A DNA stretch of 64,000 nucleotides. It comes from Mactromeris polynyma. Its lineage: Eukaryota; Mollusca; Bivalvia; Venerida; Mactridae. The stretch lies in NCBI GenBank assembly GCA_032209605.1, contig JASFXZ010000010.1, forward strand, positions 12,979,385-13,043,384, in the 5' to 3' direction. Position numbers and translations under genes: made by a program. Below the pieces are notes generated by a model that saw nothing but the letters and a program-made list of their open reading frames with translations, did not search any database and was not told where the DNA came from. The first letter of the stretch is position 1. Every line of letters begins with the position of its first letter. Below, one piece after another: positions 22,037 through 35,210 of this stretch.

Positions 22037-22170
22037 GACAAAATCCCCTCCAGACAAAATCCCCTTCACTCATTTTGTACAAGGTGGACAAAATCCCCTT
22101 CGTGAATTTTACAAGTAGGACAAAATCCCCTTCATGAATTTTACAAGTTGGATAAAATCCCCTTCATGAA
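22037..22170 (+). repeat. Short tandem repeat, ACAAAATCCCCTTCATGAA unit
   Basis: Four to five copies of a unit of about 35 bp containing ACAAAATCCCCTTC and ATTTTACAAGT. Lies within the A1 transposon; the matching array in A2 is at 27844-27977. Confidence 0.8.
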
Positions 22171-22577
22171 CTCTTAAACGTCATCTTCTATACATTCACT
22201 ACAGTCTTTATTTAAAAATAGAAAAATTATCACAGCATATACTGCACGATAGTTTAAGAAAAGCAGTGAATGCTCACCCATATGGGATATCCCTTTGGCG
22301 AGGGTAAACAAACCCAACTCCACAATCGTTGTATTGCATTTAAAATGCTAAAAGGGTAGTAGGCTAACATTAAGACCTAATCAGTGGATATAATTTTGTA
22401 TTAAGAACAGAAAAAAGGTCACAGCCGACTGCGGGGACCAACGCCCCCTTGGCCTCCCCGGTGGATCAGGGCCTGGTTATAACATTTTTAATTAGCAGCT
22501 TTTCCTCAGTTTTACCTGGTCAATATTGTTGTATAGAACCTGATAGTTATTGTACTGTGAATACAGACTATTATAAC

Positions 22578-22654
22578 AACCTCTTCTGTAAGTGACGTTT
22601 CCTTGAAATCACGTCACTTTAAGAAGAGGTTGGAAATATACAGCGGCGCTCATA
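22578..22654 (+). repeat. MITE family 3 half-copy with hairpin (A1)
   Basis: CAACCTCTTCTGTAAGTGAC and GTCACTTTAAGAAGAGGTTG are inverted around a short loop, followed by CAGCGGCGCTCATA as in the full copy at 3410. The loop is inverted in the B units (39484). Confidence 0.7.
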
Positions 22655-23316
22655 TATATGATAGCCATGTTATCCTCGAACAGCGAGGTCATAATAATTG
22701 TGTTCGTCCTAAAATGGTACGCTTCGGAAGTGGTACGCTTCGTCCGACATTCGTTGTGCGTTTAGAAGGAGTGATGTTTTCATTATTTCGTGGTGTGTCT
22801 TCATGATATTCGCTGTTAACATTCTTAAATTAATCGTAAAACTCGGAGATACTCGGGGTGATATTATTCGTTTTTCTATACATTGCCACTATATATACTG
22901 GAGTGACAAGAGACTATATAACAATCAATGTATTGTCCTGGTGGTGACTGGTGAAGCTAGTATGGTATAATTAAAACAGACACACATATTGTCGAAAAAG
23001 GGGTTTATTTCTTAAAGCCGTAACATTGTTAGACATTATATACCAACATAAGTGTGTACACTTCTTTTTGGCATTTTAATCTTTAAGTAAATAACTAAAT
23101 ATACTTTAGACATTATTAGAATTGCATGCAAACTTATTTAATTATCATTATGTCTACTCATCCTTATTATTTCTTAAGTCTCAGTAGTAATATTTATGTT
23201 GGGGTGAAACGTATTCATATGTTACAAATACTGAGACTATTAAACGTCTTGGGAGGAAATGACTTGGGGGTGAAACGTCTGACAACCATGGTAACTGGTG
23301 AAACTAGTGGGAGCAG

Positions 23317-23412
23317 GTCAAAATGTACCCAAGTCAAAATGTACCCAATATTTTTAAGTCAAAATGTACCCAAATGAAAGTCAAAATGTACCCAACATTT
23401 TTAAGTCAAGAT
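23317..23412 (+). repeat. Short tandem repeat, GTCAAAATGTACCCA unit (A1)
   Basis: Five copies of GTCAAAATGTACCCA, some separated by ATTTTTAA. A2 has one fewer spaced copy (29126-29200). Confidence 0.8.
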
Positions 23413-23419
23413 GTACACA

Positions 23420-24478
23420 CATTTTGTTCCACATATATCCATTATTTGCCACTAGATGTTTGTATTTTGATTGAGTTTTCAGAATCAATTTTCAATATTA
23501 TTTGTAAAATTAAAACAGACACACATGTTGTCGAAAAGGGGCTTTATTTAGACATTATATACCAACATAAGTTTGAATTAGGACATATATGGGCAAGAAA
23601 TAGCGCCACCGTTGAGTATGCTCAACGCAACATTTATACACATATGTAAACACTATATTTGCAATGTTAATATTGACTTAAAGACAATAATAAAACACTG
23701 ACACATGAAACCGGATTATAATCACACTGCTAAAAGAATGGGTGTATTAAATATCACTTCACAATATCATATATAAAATGTGGAAATTCGTGTTTTTTCC
23801 CCAACTATTTCACATTAAAATGAATCGGTTTACCGTTTACAAATAAAAAAAAGATTTGGGTATGATGGGACATACACGTTTTCCTTACGCGTATGAATTG
23901 TATATTATGTAGTTATGAATAACAATGTGATACATTTTAGTAAAATGACTTACACTGGCTTAACATCATAATAACGACAATTGCACAAAAATGTTAACTT
24001 ACTTGTTTCAAAATGTGAGGAGAGCCATAGGTTTGAATTATTTATCCATATCAGCACTGGAATAATTAAACAAAACAGAAATCCAATTTTCTTTCCCCCT
24101 TTCATTTTTAAAGAAAGAAATATTTCCTTTATAGCGCTACCTGCATGTATGGTAGTTTAACGCCAAGTTGCCACTTACCAATACAATGTCCAATATCCTA
24201 GATGCACATACTAGTTTTTCACACCACGTGAACAAACTGTGACGCGTTATTGTCCGCTATTGTTGTCTATTTATTGTTTGTCACAAACAAAGCTGACAGA
24301 CACATTGTAGTATCAAGTTTATGTCTTAAAAATACAGCCTACTACCAGTGGAACGCATGGATAAGAAAGGAAACACTGCAGTATAAATACACGCAACAAA
24401 ATTCCTAATCGATCAGTTTATATTGTATGATTATTTTTCTAATAATACATATTAGTGATACAAATCTCTTATTGTTAA
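23420..24478. other. A1 right part, no gene seen
   Basis: AT-rich sequence shared with A2 and in part with B (B1 39690-40360). No element ends, tRNA-like sequence or exon recognised. Confidence 0.4.
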
Positions 24479-24984
24479 GGTGATTTCAACTCAAGAGTTG
24501 GTCAGGCGATGGACTTTATTGAAAATATAAATTTATAATATACTAAACCAAAATAAACCGTTATTTGATGACGACATTAATGACTTAATGACAGGCAAAT
24601 CTGGTGTTGATGCGTGCATCAATAGTATGTCTGACCGTATTTTTAATATATCTTTCGAATTACACGGAAAACATTATAAACTGAACTGAACCAATTCATG
24701 CCAAGCTTAAAAAGTCTGCATGGTTTAACAATGAATGTAAACAAGCGAAAGCTATAAACATAAACAAATATACCGAAAAGTTCCGACAGACGACAACCGT
24801 TTGCTAACGTTATCATATAGAAAACGTTTTTGTAAGGAGAAACGTAAAGCTAAACGTTCTTTCCACTACACTGGTAACTTAATAAATGCGGCTTAAGCAT
24901 TACAAGAACAAGCTCTTAACGCATATAATCACCTTTTATATGTATTCAGTAGGGTTAATCTAGATATTAAAACGAAATTGATAC
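24479..24984 (+). pseudogene. LINE remnant with 1.2-kb internal deletion (A1)
   Basis: This is the same LINE insertion as at 30293, at the same place after GTTAA. It runs to TTTCCAC (24866), then jumps to TACACTGGTAAC, which in the longer copy lies about 1.2 kb downstream (31892). It stops at CGAAATTG where A2 begins. The deletion junction has a 2-bp overlap (AC). Confidence 0.85.
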
Positions 24985-25438
24985 CTATCTGACCATTTAT
25001 GCACTTATTAATTTATTAAAGTCTCGTCTTAGTACATGCATAAGTATACATAGAGGGTAGACAATAAAGAACATAAAAACATTACACAAAGCCATTCAAA
25101 TAAGAGTTATAGGAGACTATAAAAGCATATACATCATACTTAAAAAAAATACAAAATGTAAACGATATACAACATGTATTATAAGACTACCGTGTAGCCA
25201 AACTGTTAACATAAATATTTAATTTAGACCATACATATAAATAGCTTGACTTAAAAGCAAACATTCACATAATCACATAAAAACATAAGAATGCATATCT
25301 ATCAGTTTGTAAACAAATGTTTTGTAATGTTATAAAATATAATAATAAATTATCTATACGAAATGCTTTCCCGTAATTGTAAAATCATATAACAGGTTTT
25401 TCAGAAAATTTAACAATATCATCGTTGGAAAGATTAAA

Positions 25439-25883
25439 CAGTAAAACCTCACATAAAACATAGAGAATATGTAACCTCAGGGAACGCCACATACACAAGA
25501 TAATACCTCCCCACGCAGACCTCCGGAAAAACAACAATCCACTAAACATAAGGCACTTAAGGAGACCAAACGGTACACATATTAAGGAACAGAGGCACAT
25601 GGAATGGCCCGACAGACCATAAGGAAGAACTAGGAGAATCAAAGTGGACAGTAAAGGGAGGGGGGGGGGATTAATGGATGGAAAAGATCACGGGACAAGT
25701 CAAGACAACTGGCCGCAATAGGCCAAAAATGGGCAGGAAACACTCTGAACACTGTATAAAGTGACATAATTGCACAGGGGATAGACCACCTCAATAACAA
25801 GACCACCTCAATAACAAGACCACAATTTCCAAGCCCATGTGTTCAAGAATCACAAAGGTGGTCTTATTATTGAGGTTTTACTG
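25439..25883 (+). mobile_element. MITE family 2 in A2, enlarged by an insert
   Basis: Same structure as at 19600, length 445 bp, ends CAGTAAAACCTCACAT and TTGAGGTTTTACTG. Confidence 0.75.
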
Positions 25884-26282
25884 TATATAAGTTTCTCAAC
25901 ATCTGTGAGATTTGTAAAAGTTATGTTATTTTCAGAGCATTCACCGTCGACAGGTCGAAAAAATCGAACTATGGGTATAAAAAAAGTAATCATTTAATTA
26001 CGGAAAATTTACCAGAAATCATCACGGAAACATTATACGCAACTGGCTGGTATATATGCAATGTTTACACACACATCGTTGATTCGTATATTCACGTAGC
26101 TTTTTAATGGGTAAATAATGTCTAACATTTTCTTACTGCTATCGTTGCACATTTTACATATTCTGATAATAAGCTGCTAATTAGTTCACTCTCGATCTGG
26201 TCGATGCTGATAATTGTGTTTCTAATATTTGTATAGGATGCGCATTTGCGCCTTTTTGTGCTTCAGTATCGTATTGTGTTAT

Positions 26283-28282
26283 CAGGCCCGGATCCAGAAA
26301 TTCCCGACTGGGGGGCCAAACATTTTGAAAAAATGCTCCGCACTTGAGAAGCGCCACCAAGTGTGGGTAGGTACGGGAGGGGATTACCCCCCTCCTTTAA
26401 GGGGGGTCCGGGGGATCTTCCCCGTAAAAAGTTTACAATATATACATTGTATATGAAATTATGGTTTCTGGTACATTCTGGGAGTCATTCATGAGAATTG
26501 CACTAGTATTATCTTGTCAAAAAATACAGAACGACCAAATCATACAAGTGCCAACATTTTAACTGATTTCCAGGGGACAGCCCCTCATGTACCTACTCCC
26601 AGTCAGCCTTCAGTAAAAACCCTTGTCACAAGTGATTAAGAAGCCATTTCGTCATAAACTAGTGTAATAGTGTAGATATTAAAACGTTCATGTATGATGG
26701 GTGTTGTACTTCGATGATTGATTATACATGTATATGTATGACTTATGAAGTTATTGATTTTATTGAGCATTGTGATATCGCTGATGATTGTTGTTTGAAC
26801 GTTTCCAGATACAGGCCCATTTTATGTTGCTTACAATTATTTTGTAATATGACCCCTTTTGTTGTAAACACTGTACTTAGTGCAAATCGTTGTAGTTGGA
26901 AAAGGGTCCACACAGAGCACGTTAGTACGTATGTCACTTACTAACAGGAACGTATTGAATTATATATAAATAAACTGTCGAGAAAAAGAAACGCCTCATT
27001 CTAACTCATTGTACACAATTGTGTTAACTGTGATTCAAAATTAGAAAAGAACAATTCCATTCGCAAATTTGATCCTTTAAGAGAATTGTTGATTAATTAG
27101 ACAGCATTTCATGGTCACATTATGCTTGAAACCTATTGGTGAACCTTCATTTTTATACATTGGTGTAATGCTGCCAATCGACCATGATTGGGGTTTTATA
27201 CCATACCCGAGAATATAATTAAAAAGTTTCAGATAACGGAGTCATAGTATTTTGTACATTTAAGGTATTCATTTAAAATTGTACCCCTGATCAGAGTGTG
27301 CTTTCCCATTATTTGAACAAGAAATGGCTAATAAAATTTATTGTATACTATTCTGTTTATTCAAAGAATCGGTTGTGTGTATAGAAGGAATTCTGTTTTC
27401 ATTATTTAATAGCGTTTCTTCATGATATTATTAACATAATTGTGAAACTCGGAGCTTCTCGGGGCGATGTTATTCGTTTTTCTATTCAAACTACATGTAT
27501 TTAAATAATGCCAATAATCCTTTCGCTTTTGAGTTCATGGACCGTAGCTTATTTTCCGTTTCTAGTCTGTGTTTAATTGTTGGTTTATAAAAACGGCTAG
27601 CTTTTTTTACTTAAATAATTGAAATTTATAACAGCAAGAGTAATGTTTACTAAAACCACGGACATATATACCACGCCTGTCACGAATCCATGGTATATAG
27701 GTCCGTGCTCAAACTAAAAGGAAAGCTAAATCTATATATAATAATATAGAAAATAATATACTTTATAATGTAAACAAATGGTCACAACGATTGTTTTGGA
27801 AACATATTTAAAAAATCAATAAAAATGTAAATTCTGAGTGTATGACAAAATCCCCTCCAGACAAAATCCCCTTCACTCATTTTGTACAAGGTGGACAAAA
27901 TCCCCTTCGTGAATTTTACAAGTAGGACAAAATCCCCTTCATGAATTTTACAAGTTGGATAAAATCCCCTTCATGAACTCTTAAACGTCATCTTCTATAC
28001 ATTCACTACAGTCTTTATTTAAAAATAGAAAAATTATCACAGCATATACTGCACGATAGTTTAAGAAAAGCAGTGAATGCTCACCCATATGGGATATCCC
28101 TTTGGCGAGGGTAAACAAACCCAACTCCACAATCGTTGTATTGCATTTAAAATGCTAAAAGGGTAGTAGGCTAACATTAAGACCTAATCAGTGGATATAA
28201 TTTTGTATTAAGAACAGAAAAAAGGGCACAGCCGACTGCGGGGACCAAGGCCCCCTTGGCCTCCCCGGTGGATCAGGGCCTG
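26283..28282 (+). mobile_element. 2.0-kb inverted-repeat DNA transposon (A2)
   Basis: Duplicate of the A1 element with the same 13-bp ends and GTTAT duplication (26278-26282, 28283-28287). It is about 30 bp shorter than the A1 copy, mostly because of a deletion near 27128. Confidence 0.88.
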
Positions 28283-28384
28283 GTTATAACATTTTTAATT
28301 AGCAGCTTTTCCTCAGTTTTACCTGGTCAATATTGTTGTATAGAACCTGATAGTTATTGTACTGTGAATACAGACTATTATAAC

Positions 28385-28461
28385 AACCTCTTCTGTAAGT
28401 GACGTTTCCTTGAAATCACGTCACTTTAAGAAGAGGTTGGAAATATACAGCGACGCTCATA
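28385..28461 (+). repeat. MITE family 3 half-copy with hairpin (A2)
   Basis: Duplicate of 22578-22654 with one substitution in the end (CAGCGACGCTCATA). Confidence 0.7.
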
Positions 28462-30292
28462 TACATGATAGCCATGTTATCCTCGAACAGCGAGGTCATA
28501 ATAATTGTGTTCGGCCTAAAATGGTACGCTTCGGAAGTGGTACGCTTCGTCCGACATTCGTTGTGTGTATAGAAGGAGTGATGTTTTCATTATTTCGTGG
28601 TGCGTCTCTTCATGATATTCGCTGTTAACATTCTTAAAATAATCGTAAAACTCGGAGATACTCGGGGTGATATTATTCGTTTTTCTATACATTGCCACTA
28701 TATATACTGGAGTGACAAGAGACTATATAACAATCAATGTATTGTCCTGGTGGTGACTGGTGAAGCTAGTATGGTATAATTAAAACAGACACACATATTG
28801 TCGAAAAAGGGGTTTATTTCTTAAAGCCGTAACATTGTTAGACATTATATACCAATATAAATTTGTACACTTCTTTTTTGCATTTTAATCTTTAAGCAAA
28901 TAACTAAATATACTTTAGACATTATTAGAAATGCATGCAAACTTATTTAATTATCATTATGTCTACTCATCCTTATTATTTCTTAAGTCTCAGTAGTAAT
29001 ATTTATGTTGGGGTGAAACGTCTTCATATGTTACAAATACTGAGACTATTAAACGTCTTGGGAGGAAATGACTTGTGGGTGAAACGTCTGACAACCATGG
29101 TAACTGGTGAAGCTAGTGGGAGCAGGTCAAAATGTACCCAAGTCAAAATGTACCCAAATGAAAGTCAAAATGTACCCAACATTTTTAAGTCAAGATGTAC
29201 ACACATTTTGTTCCACATATATCCATTATTTGCCACTAGATGTTTGTATTTTGATTGAGTTTTCAGAATCAATTTTCAATATTATTTGTAAAATTAAAAC
29301 AGACACACATGTTGTCGAAAAGGGGCTTTATTTAGACATTATATACCAACATAAGTTTGAATTAGGACATATATGGGCAAGAAATAGCGCCACCGTTGAG
29401 TATGCTCAACGCAACATTTATACACATATGTAAACACTATATTTGCTATGTTAATATTGACTTAAAAGTTACCTTTAGACAATAATAAAACACTGAAACA
29501 TGAAAACGGATTCTAATCACACTGCTAAAAGAATGGGTGTATTAAATATCACTTCACAATATCATATATAAAATGTGGAAATTCGTGTTTTTTCCCCAAC
29601 TATTTCACATTAAAATGTATCGGTTTACCGTTTACAAATAAAAAAAGATTTGGGTATGATAGGACATACAAGTTTTCCATACGCGTATGAATTGTACATT
29701 ATGTATTTATGAATAACAATGTGATACATTTTAGTAAAATGACTTACACTGGCTTAACATCATAATAACGAAAATTGCACAAAAATGTTAACTTACTTGT
29801 TTCAAAATGTGAGGAGAGCCATAGGTTTGAATTATTTATCCATATCAGCACTGGAATAATTAAACAAAACAGAAATCCAATTTTCTTTCCAACTTTCATT
29901 TTTAAAGAAAGAAATATTTCCTTTATAGCGCTACCTGCATGTATGGTAGTTTAACGCCAAGTTGCCACTTACCAATACAATGTCCAATATCCTAGATGCA
30001 CATACTAGTTTTTCACACCACGTGAACAAACTGTGACGCGTTATTGTCCGCTATTGTTGCCTATTTATTGTTGGTCACAAACAAAGCGTACAAAATAGAT
30101 TTCAAACAAAGCTGACACATTGTAGTATCAAGTTTATGTCTTAAAATACAGCCTACTACCAGTGGAACGCATGGCTAAGAAAGGAAATACTGCAGTATAA
30201 ATACACGCAACAAAATTCCTAATCGATCAGTTTATATTGTATGATTATTTTTCTAATAATACATATTAGTGATACAAGTCTCTTATTGTTAA

Positions 30293-33128
30293 GGTGATTT
30301 CAACTCAAGAGTTGGTCAGGCGATGGACTTTATTGAAAATATAAATTTATAATATACTTAACCAAAATAAACCGTTATTTGATGACGACATTAATGACTT
30401 AATGACAGGCAAATCTGGTGTTGATGCGTGCATCAATAGTATGTCTGACCGTATTTTTTATATATCTTTCGAATTACACGGAAAACATTATAAACTGAAC
30501 TGAACCAATTCATGCCAAGCTTAAAAAGTCTGCATGGTTTAACAATGAATGTAAACAAGCGAAAGCTGATTTCTATAAACATAAACAAATATACCGAAAA
30601 GTTCCGACAGACGACAACCGTTTGCTATTTTTATCATATAGAAAACGTTTTTGTAAGGAGAAACGTAAAGCTAAACGCTCTTTCCACTTTAAAGAAAAAA
30701 CAGACACTTAGAAAACTTAGTAAATCTAACTCGCGCAAATTTTGGAAATATATCAAAAAATACAAAAGCAAATCTAAATCACAACAAGGCAATATAAGTC
30801 TAAATGATTTTGTTGATCATTTTCAAAATTCTCAAATACTCCTCATGACAGTGATTTTGATACCTCACAGTATGAAAATCTCGATATAAATAATATAAAT
30901 ATCGATAGATTAGATGCGCCTTTTACCCTCAGCGAAATTACCAAAACAATTGCTAGTCTTCATAGAAACAAAAGTTGTGATTTAACCAAAAATGTAGCAG
31001 ATTTTTTCATAGATGCAAATAGTTTCATTGCTCCTTATCTCGTACAACTCTTCAATAATATATATGAAACTGGAGTCTATCCAGATGCTTGGTGTAAAGG
31101 ATATATTGTCCCTATACATAAAAAAGGAAATACAGATGATCCTTCTTATTATAGAGGTATCACTCTGATAAATATTGTATCTAAGATATTTTCCTTAACT
31201 TTAAGAAATAGAATAAACAGCTGGTGTGAATCCGAAAATTTATTTAATGTGACACAATTTGGTTTAAGAGACAAACGTAGCACAACATATTGTATATTCA
31301 TTCTACATTCTATCATTCAAAATATATTATTTCAAAAAAGAAAATTATATTGTGCATTTATTGATTACGAAAAAGAATTTGACACAGTGATACATGAAGC
31401 TCTATGGATAAAACTACTTGAATTAGGATTGAGCTGTAAGATGACCAACATGATTAAATCCATATACCACAATGTGAAAGCTTGTGTTAAAGATTCATAT
31501 AATATGTCATTCTCTAATTTCTTTGATGTGTCTCTTGGGTTAAAACAGGGAGAACCGTTATCTCCCTTACTATTTATCTTGTTTATAAACGATATTGACA
31601 CAATAATTGACCGCAACAACCTTACTGATGATGATATTAATTTATTGTCTATATACATGATGTTATTTGCTGATGATATAGTTCTTTTTACCACAGATCC
31701 TTATAGTCTACAAAATCAACTAAATAATGTATACCAATACTCACGTAAGTGGGGATTAAAGATTAACATAAATAAAACAAAAATATGTATTTTTGAAAGC
31801 AAAAAGAGTAATCATGTTTTTAGATGGTTTATTAACCAAGAATTAGTTGAAGTTGTAGATAGTTTCTGTTATCTTGGAATTAAATTTTACTACACTGGTA
31901 ACTTAATAAATGCGGCTAAAGCATTACAAGAACAAGCTCTTAACGCATATAATCACCTTTTATATGTATTCAGTAGGGTTAATCTAGATATTAAAACGAA
32001 ATTGTCGTTATTTGATTCACTAGTTGTACCTATACTTCTTTACAGTTGTGAAATATGGGGAGCTTACTCTTACAAGGAAATTGATAAACTACATATCAAA
32101 TTTTGCAAACGCATATTAGGAGTCCGTACCCAAACATCCAATGCTGCAGTGTTAGGAGAACTTGGTCGATACCCCCTGTCAGTGATATGTAAAGAAAGAG
32201 CACTCAAATATTGGCTAAATAATCAGGATTCTGTACTTTTTCAATTATATAATGAACAATGCTTAATCAATGCAAGAACAAATAGCTGGGTTTCTAATAT
32301 TAGATCAATTCTTAACACCTTAGGATATGGAAATAGTTTTAACATGTATAATATGAATGTAAATTACTTCAGTATGCTTAAACAAAGACTTCGGGATCAG
32401 TATGTACAAACATGGAGTGATACACTCAATAACCAGTCCAAAATGTTTTATTACAGGAAGTTCAAAACAGATTATACATTTGAAAAGTACCTAGAAATTA
32501 TTAAAAATGAAAACATTAGAAAAGAACTAACGCGTTTTAGATTAGGATCACATAGCTTAGAAATCGAAAATGGAAGATACAATGGAATTATTAGAGAAAA
32601 TCGTACATGTAAACTTTGTTCTCATAAAACAATAGAAACGGAATATCATTTTTTCATGTGCTGTCAAACATTTAATGAATTCCGTACACAATTCCTTAAA
32701 CAACCTCCCTGGCCTTCATTGAATAAATTTTATAATATTATGTCTAATAAAAATAGCACAGTTATTGTCAACTCTGCTAAATTAGTTTTTAATGCAATGA
32801 AACTGAGACAAGACAAACTTACATTAATTGCTCCATAGTAAGATTTGCTGCTCTTAAAATATCTTCTCCTGTTCACGTATAGTTATATATATTTATTATT
32901 TCGTAACATTAAGACACTTAAATGTTATTCCATTGCTACTTACATTTAATATTCATTCTTATACACAAATATCTTTGTTCTGTTCTGTGTTTGCTTATAT
33001 TACATGTTTGATATTGTATTTGTAACATGTATATTTACTGTCTTGACCATCTCATATTATATTTATTTTGTTAATGGTCAAAGGCACTGTATGTGCAGAT
33101 TGTACCAATAAACGTATAGTATAGTATA
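30293..33128 (+). mobile_element. 5'-truncated LINE with reverse transcriptase and TATAG tail
   Basis: GTTAA flanks the insert at 30288-30292 and 33129-33133. The B4 left flank (58201-58205) shows the same sequence with one GTTAA and no LINE, so the boundaries are direct. The element begins in the linker between endonuclease and reverse transcriptase; the endonuclease is missing. The 3' UTR ends AATAAACG followed by three TATAG repeats. Short tandem tails are usual in several LINE clades; the clade was not determined. Confidence 0.9.
30370..32838 (+). pseudogene. LINE ORF2-like protein: linker, reverse transcriptase, zinc knuckle
   Basis: The protein would copy LINE RNA at the target site. 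The longest intact frame, from 31249, encodes 529 residues. RT motif A is FIDYEKEFDTV (about residue 40; the common AFD is EFD). Motif B is QGEPLSPLLF and the catalytic core is FADDIVLF (about residue 141), intact. The thumb region has PILLYSCEIWG and the C-terminus the knuckle CKLC-x8-EYHFFMC. Homology extends upstream in other frames: TPHDSDFDTSQYENLD to PIHKKG (from about 30845, in frame with the RT), and the linker AWFNNECKQAKADFYKHKQI. At least two frameshifts (near 30690 and 30830) and an upstream stop disable it, and the endonuclease is absent. Confidence 0.9.
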
Positions 33129-33705
33129 GTTAAAGCTAAGTGCGTTTTCTTAGTACGGATTCATGCAACTTAGAGTTTTGAAAAAAAACTATAAAAAAGA
33201 TGAAATAAAAAGGTACAATGTCACAATTGGAGTAGTATATTTTTTGTTGAATTATTAATATGAATATTAATCTTTAGTTTGTCATCAATGGTGAATATTT
33301 TCTTCATACATTGTCAAATTTAAGCATTTTGTTATATATTTTTGCCATATACAATGCAGTCTTTAGCAGTATGTTAACTTTATTTTTAAATGAATTAATA
33401 GTTGGAGCTATATTTAGTAACTTGCAGTGGTATAAGTTATATTTGGCCAGGATAATTATATATAGTTAACATTGTTTAGTACAACACATTTTAAATAATG
33501 GTAACAGATTATAATGCGACGTTTGTCAATATGTGACAGTGTTTATAGAAATGCATTGTGGTATGTAGGACCTTATTATTCCCAGATCATATTCTTCGCA
33601 GGTCTGGGAAAAATAGGATCATATTCTTCACAGTTTTAAATTGTGACATATATGATTGACCAAAATGGTTGTAACAAGAGAATCATTCTCTTCACAGATG
33701 TTGTC

Positions 33706-35210
33706 AGAACAGAACAGAACAATTCCTTTATTTTTACATTTCACGCAGATTACAAATGTAATGACATGTGTACATAAAATAACATAATTACATAATGGTA
33801 TAAGTAATGGCGTTACAATTTTTGTTTATTGGATGGTGATTAAATTTGGGTTTTTGTTGTTGTTGTTTTTGTTTTTTACTTGGTGGGGATTGCGATTCCA
33901 TATACAAACTTGAAACTTGAATTTAACAAACAAAAAATAAATAATTATAATAAAAAATAAGAGTGTGTATGAAAAATCATTATGAAAATCATTTTGCAGG
34001 TATCTATGGGACATATATACAGTTTGTACTTCAAACAATATAACATATTTATTGTATATACAACAGGTTCCATGTAGCACGTGGATCCACTGCATAAGAT
34101 CAACCTTACATAAACAATTGGTATGGCCTGGTAATTTTACCAATTTTATGAACGAACTATTTTGAAACATTGCACGTGGAACACATTTTACACATTTTAC
34201 AATAATATTAATGTAACGTAGTATAGAAAACTGTTGATGATTGTAAAAAATGTGGATTTATGGTACAGCTGGGATTTTAGATGAAGTAAGCTTTAATGTT
34301 TTGTTTAATAGATTTAAGTATTACCACGTGTATTAATTTATTTGTGTAGTCTGGGCAACGGTTATTTAAATCCGCTTAAAGGCGTTCATTACTAATCGAA
34401 CGTATTTCGCAAGTCTGTTTAGTAGAGGCTCATTTTTTGAGGAAAGCAATTGTTTAAATTTGAATATATTAGGTCTTTCAAAATATTTCTTTGGGATAAA
34501 TTGGACTCGCAAATCCGTGAAATTAGTACAAACTAGTAATTAATGAAATTCGTCACCTATGGCATTTGTACAGCATAGTGGACATTTACGGTCCGCGTGG
34601 GGTATGAATGATTGTCTCCATCGACCAGTTTCTATTGGAAATCTATGGTTCCCTGTACGAAAATGACTTAAAGAAATACGTTGAGAGGTAGGGAGTAAAT
34701 TGAGATAATCTTCAAAAACAACGCTGTCTTTAAAGCTACGATAGATATTACCTTTACTAGAAGTATCAAGTTTTGTTGACCAGTCTTGCATGAATTGATC
34801 TATTAAAGTTTGTTTAACAACTTTACGTATATGATTGCTTATAACAATATTTTGGTTTATCCATACTTGCGAATTTCCTGTTGAGTCTAAGATGTGTTTT
34901 ATGTGTGCTCCCCATTTAAAGTTGTGTGTATTTTGTAGCATATACTGATAACACAAAAACGAAATTTTTGAATTACTAGAGATTAATTTTTTCCAGAACC
35001 CAAACATCCGGGACTTAATGATAATTTCGATAGGATAGCGTCCAAGCTCCGCGTATAACATATATCGAGGAGTACTCTTTCGGGTCTTAGTAATATAACG
35101 TAAAAAATTTGTATGAACTTGTTCTATTATATCCAAATTTTCAAAGCCCCAAATTTCAGATCCGTAGGTTAATATGGGCAGCACAGTATGATCAAACAAT
35201 TTCAACTGTC
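33706..35210 (-). pseudogene. LINE 3' fragment in B1, GTTCT tail
   Basis: The frame at 35205-34540 encodes 221 residues: HTVLPILTYGSEIWGFENLD (end of the RT region) through the knuckle CPLC-x6-GDEFH, then a TAA. The frame continues after this stop for about 60 residues (from LLVCTNFTDLR) to a second stop near 34363, so the first TAA is a mutation. It is shared by all four B units. The 3' UTR ends near 33706 in TTCTGTTCTGTTCTGAC, a GTTCT repeat tail. RT core and endonuclease are absent. Confidence 0.85.

Larger units (their letters stand above)
20446..22475 (+). mobile_element. 2.0-kb inverted-repeat DNA transposon, no transposase seen (A1)
   Basis: The ends are CAGGCCCGGATCC and its inverse GGATCAGGGCCTG (one mismatch in 13). 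GTTAT is present on both sides (20441-20445 and 22476-22480), and the B units have the same flanks with a single GTTAT and no insert (38333-38337). This proves a clean insertion and gives a 5-bp target duplication. No reading frame resembling a transposase was found, so it is non-autonomous or decayed. The superfamily is not assigned: the ends look hAT-like but hAT duplicates 8 bp. Confidence 0.88.
19151..24984 (+). repeat. Segmental duplication unit A1 (about 5.8 kb)
   Basis: The unit is repeated head to tail as A2 from 24985, with offsets of about 5839 bp on the left and 5807 bp on the right. The difference comes from small deletions in the 2-kb transposon. A1 ends in a LINE fragment joined to the start of A2. 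No host gene was recognised inside; long frames here run across the inserted elements. Confidence 0.9.
24985..30292 (+). repeat. Segmental duplication unit A2
   Basis: Second copy of the A unit, highly similar to A1. The LINE of 30293 lies at its right end in the same position as the A1 remnant, so the LINE was present before the duplication. Confidence 0.9.

Noticed and set aside
33826..34170. 114-codon minus-strand frame repeated in all B units
   Set aside because: It lies in the 3' UTR of the LINE fragment. It recurs only because the whole unit is duplicated, and it ends in low-complexity Asn/Lys.
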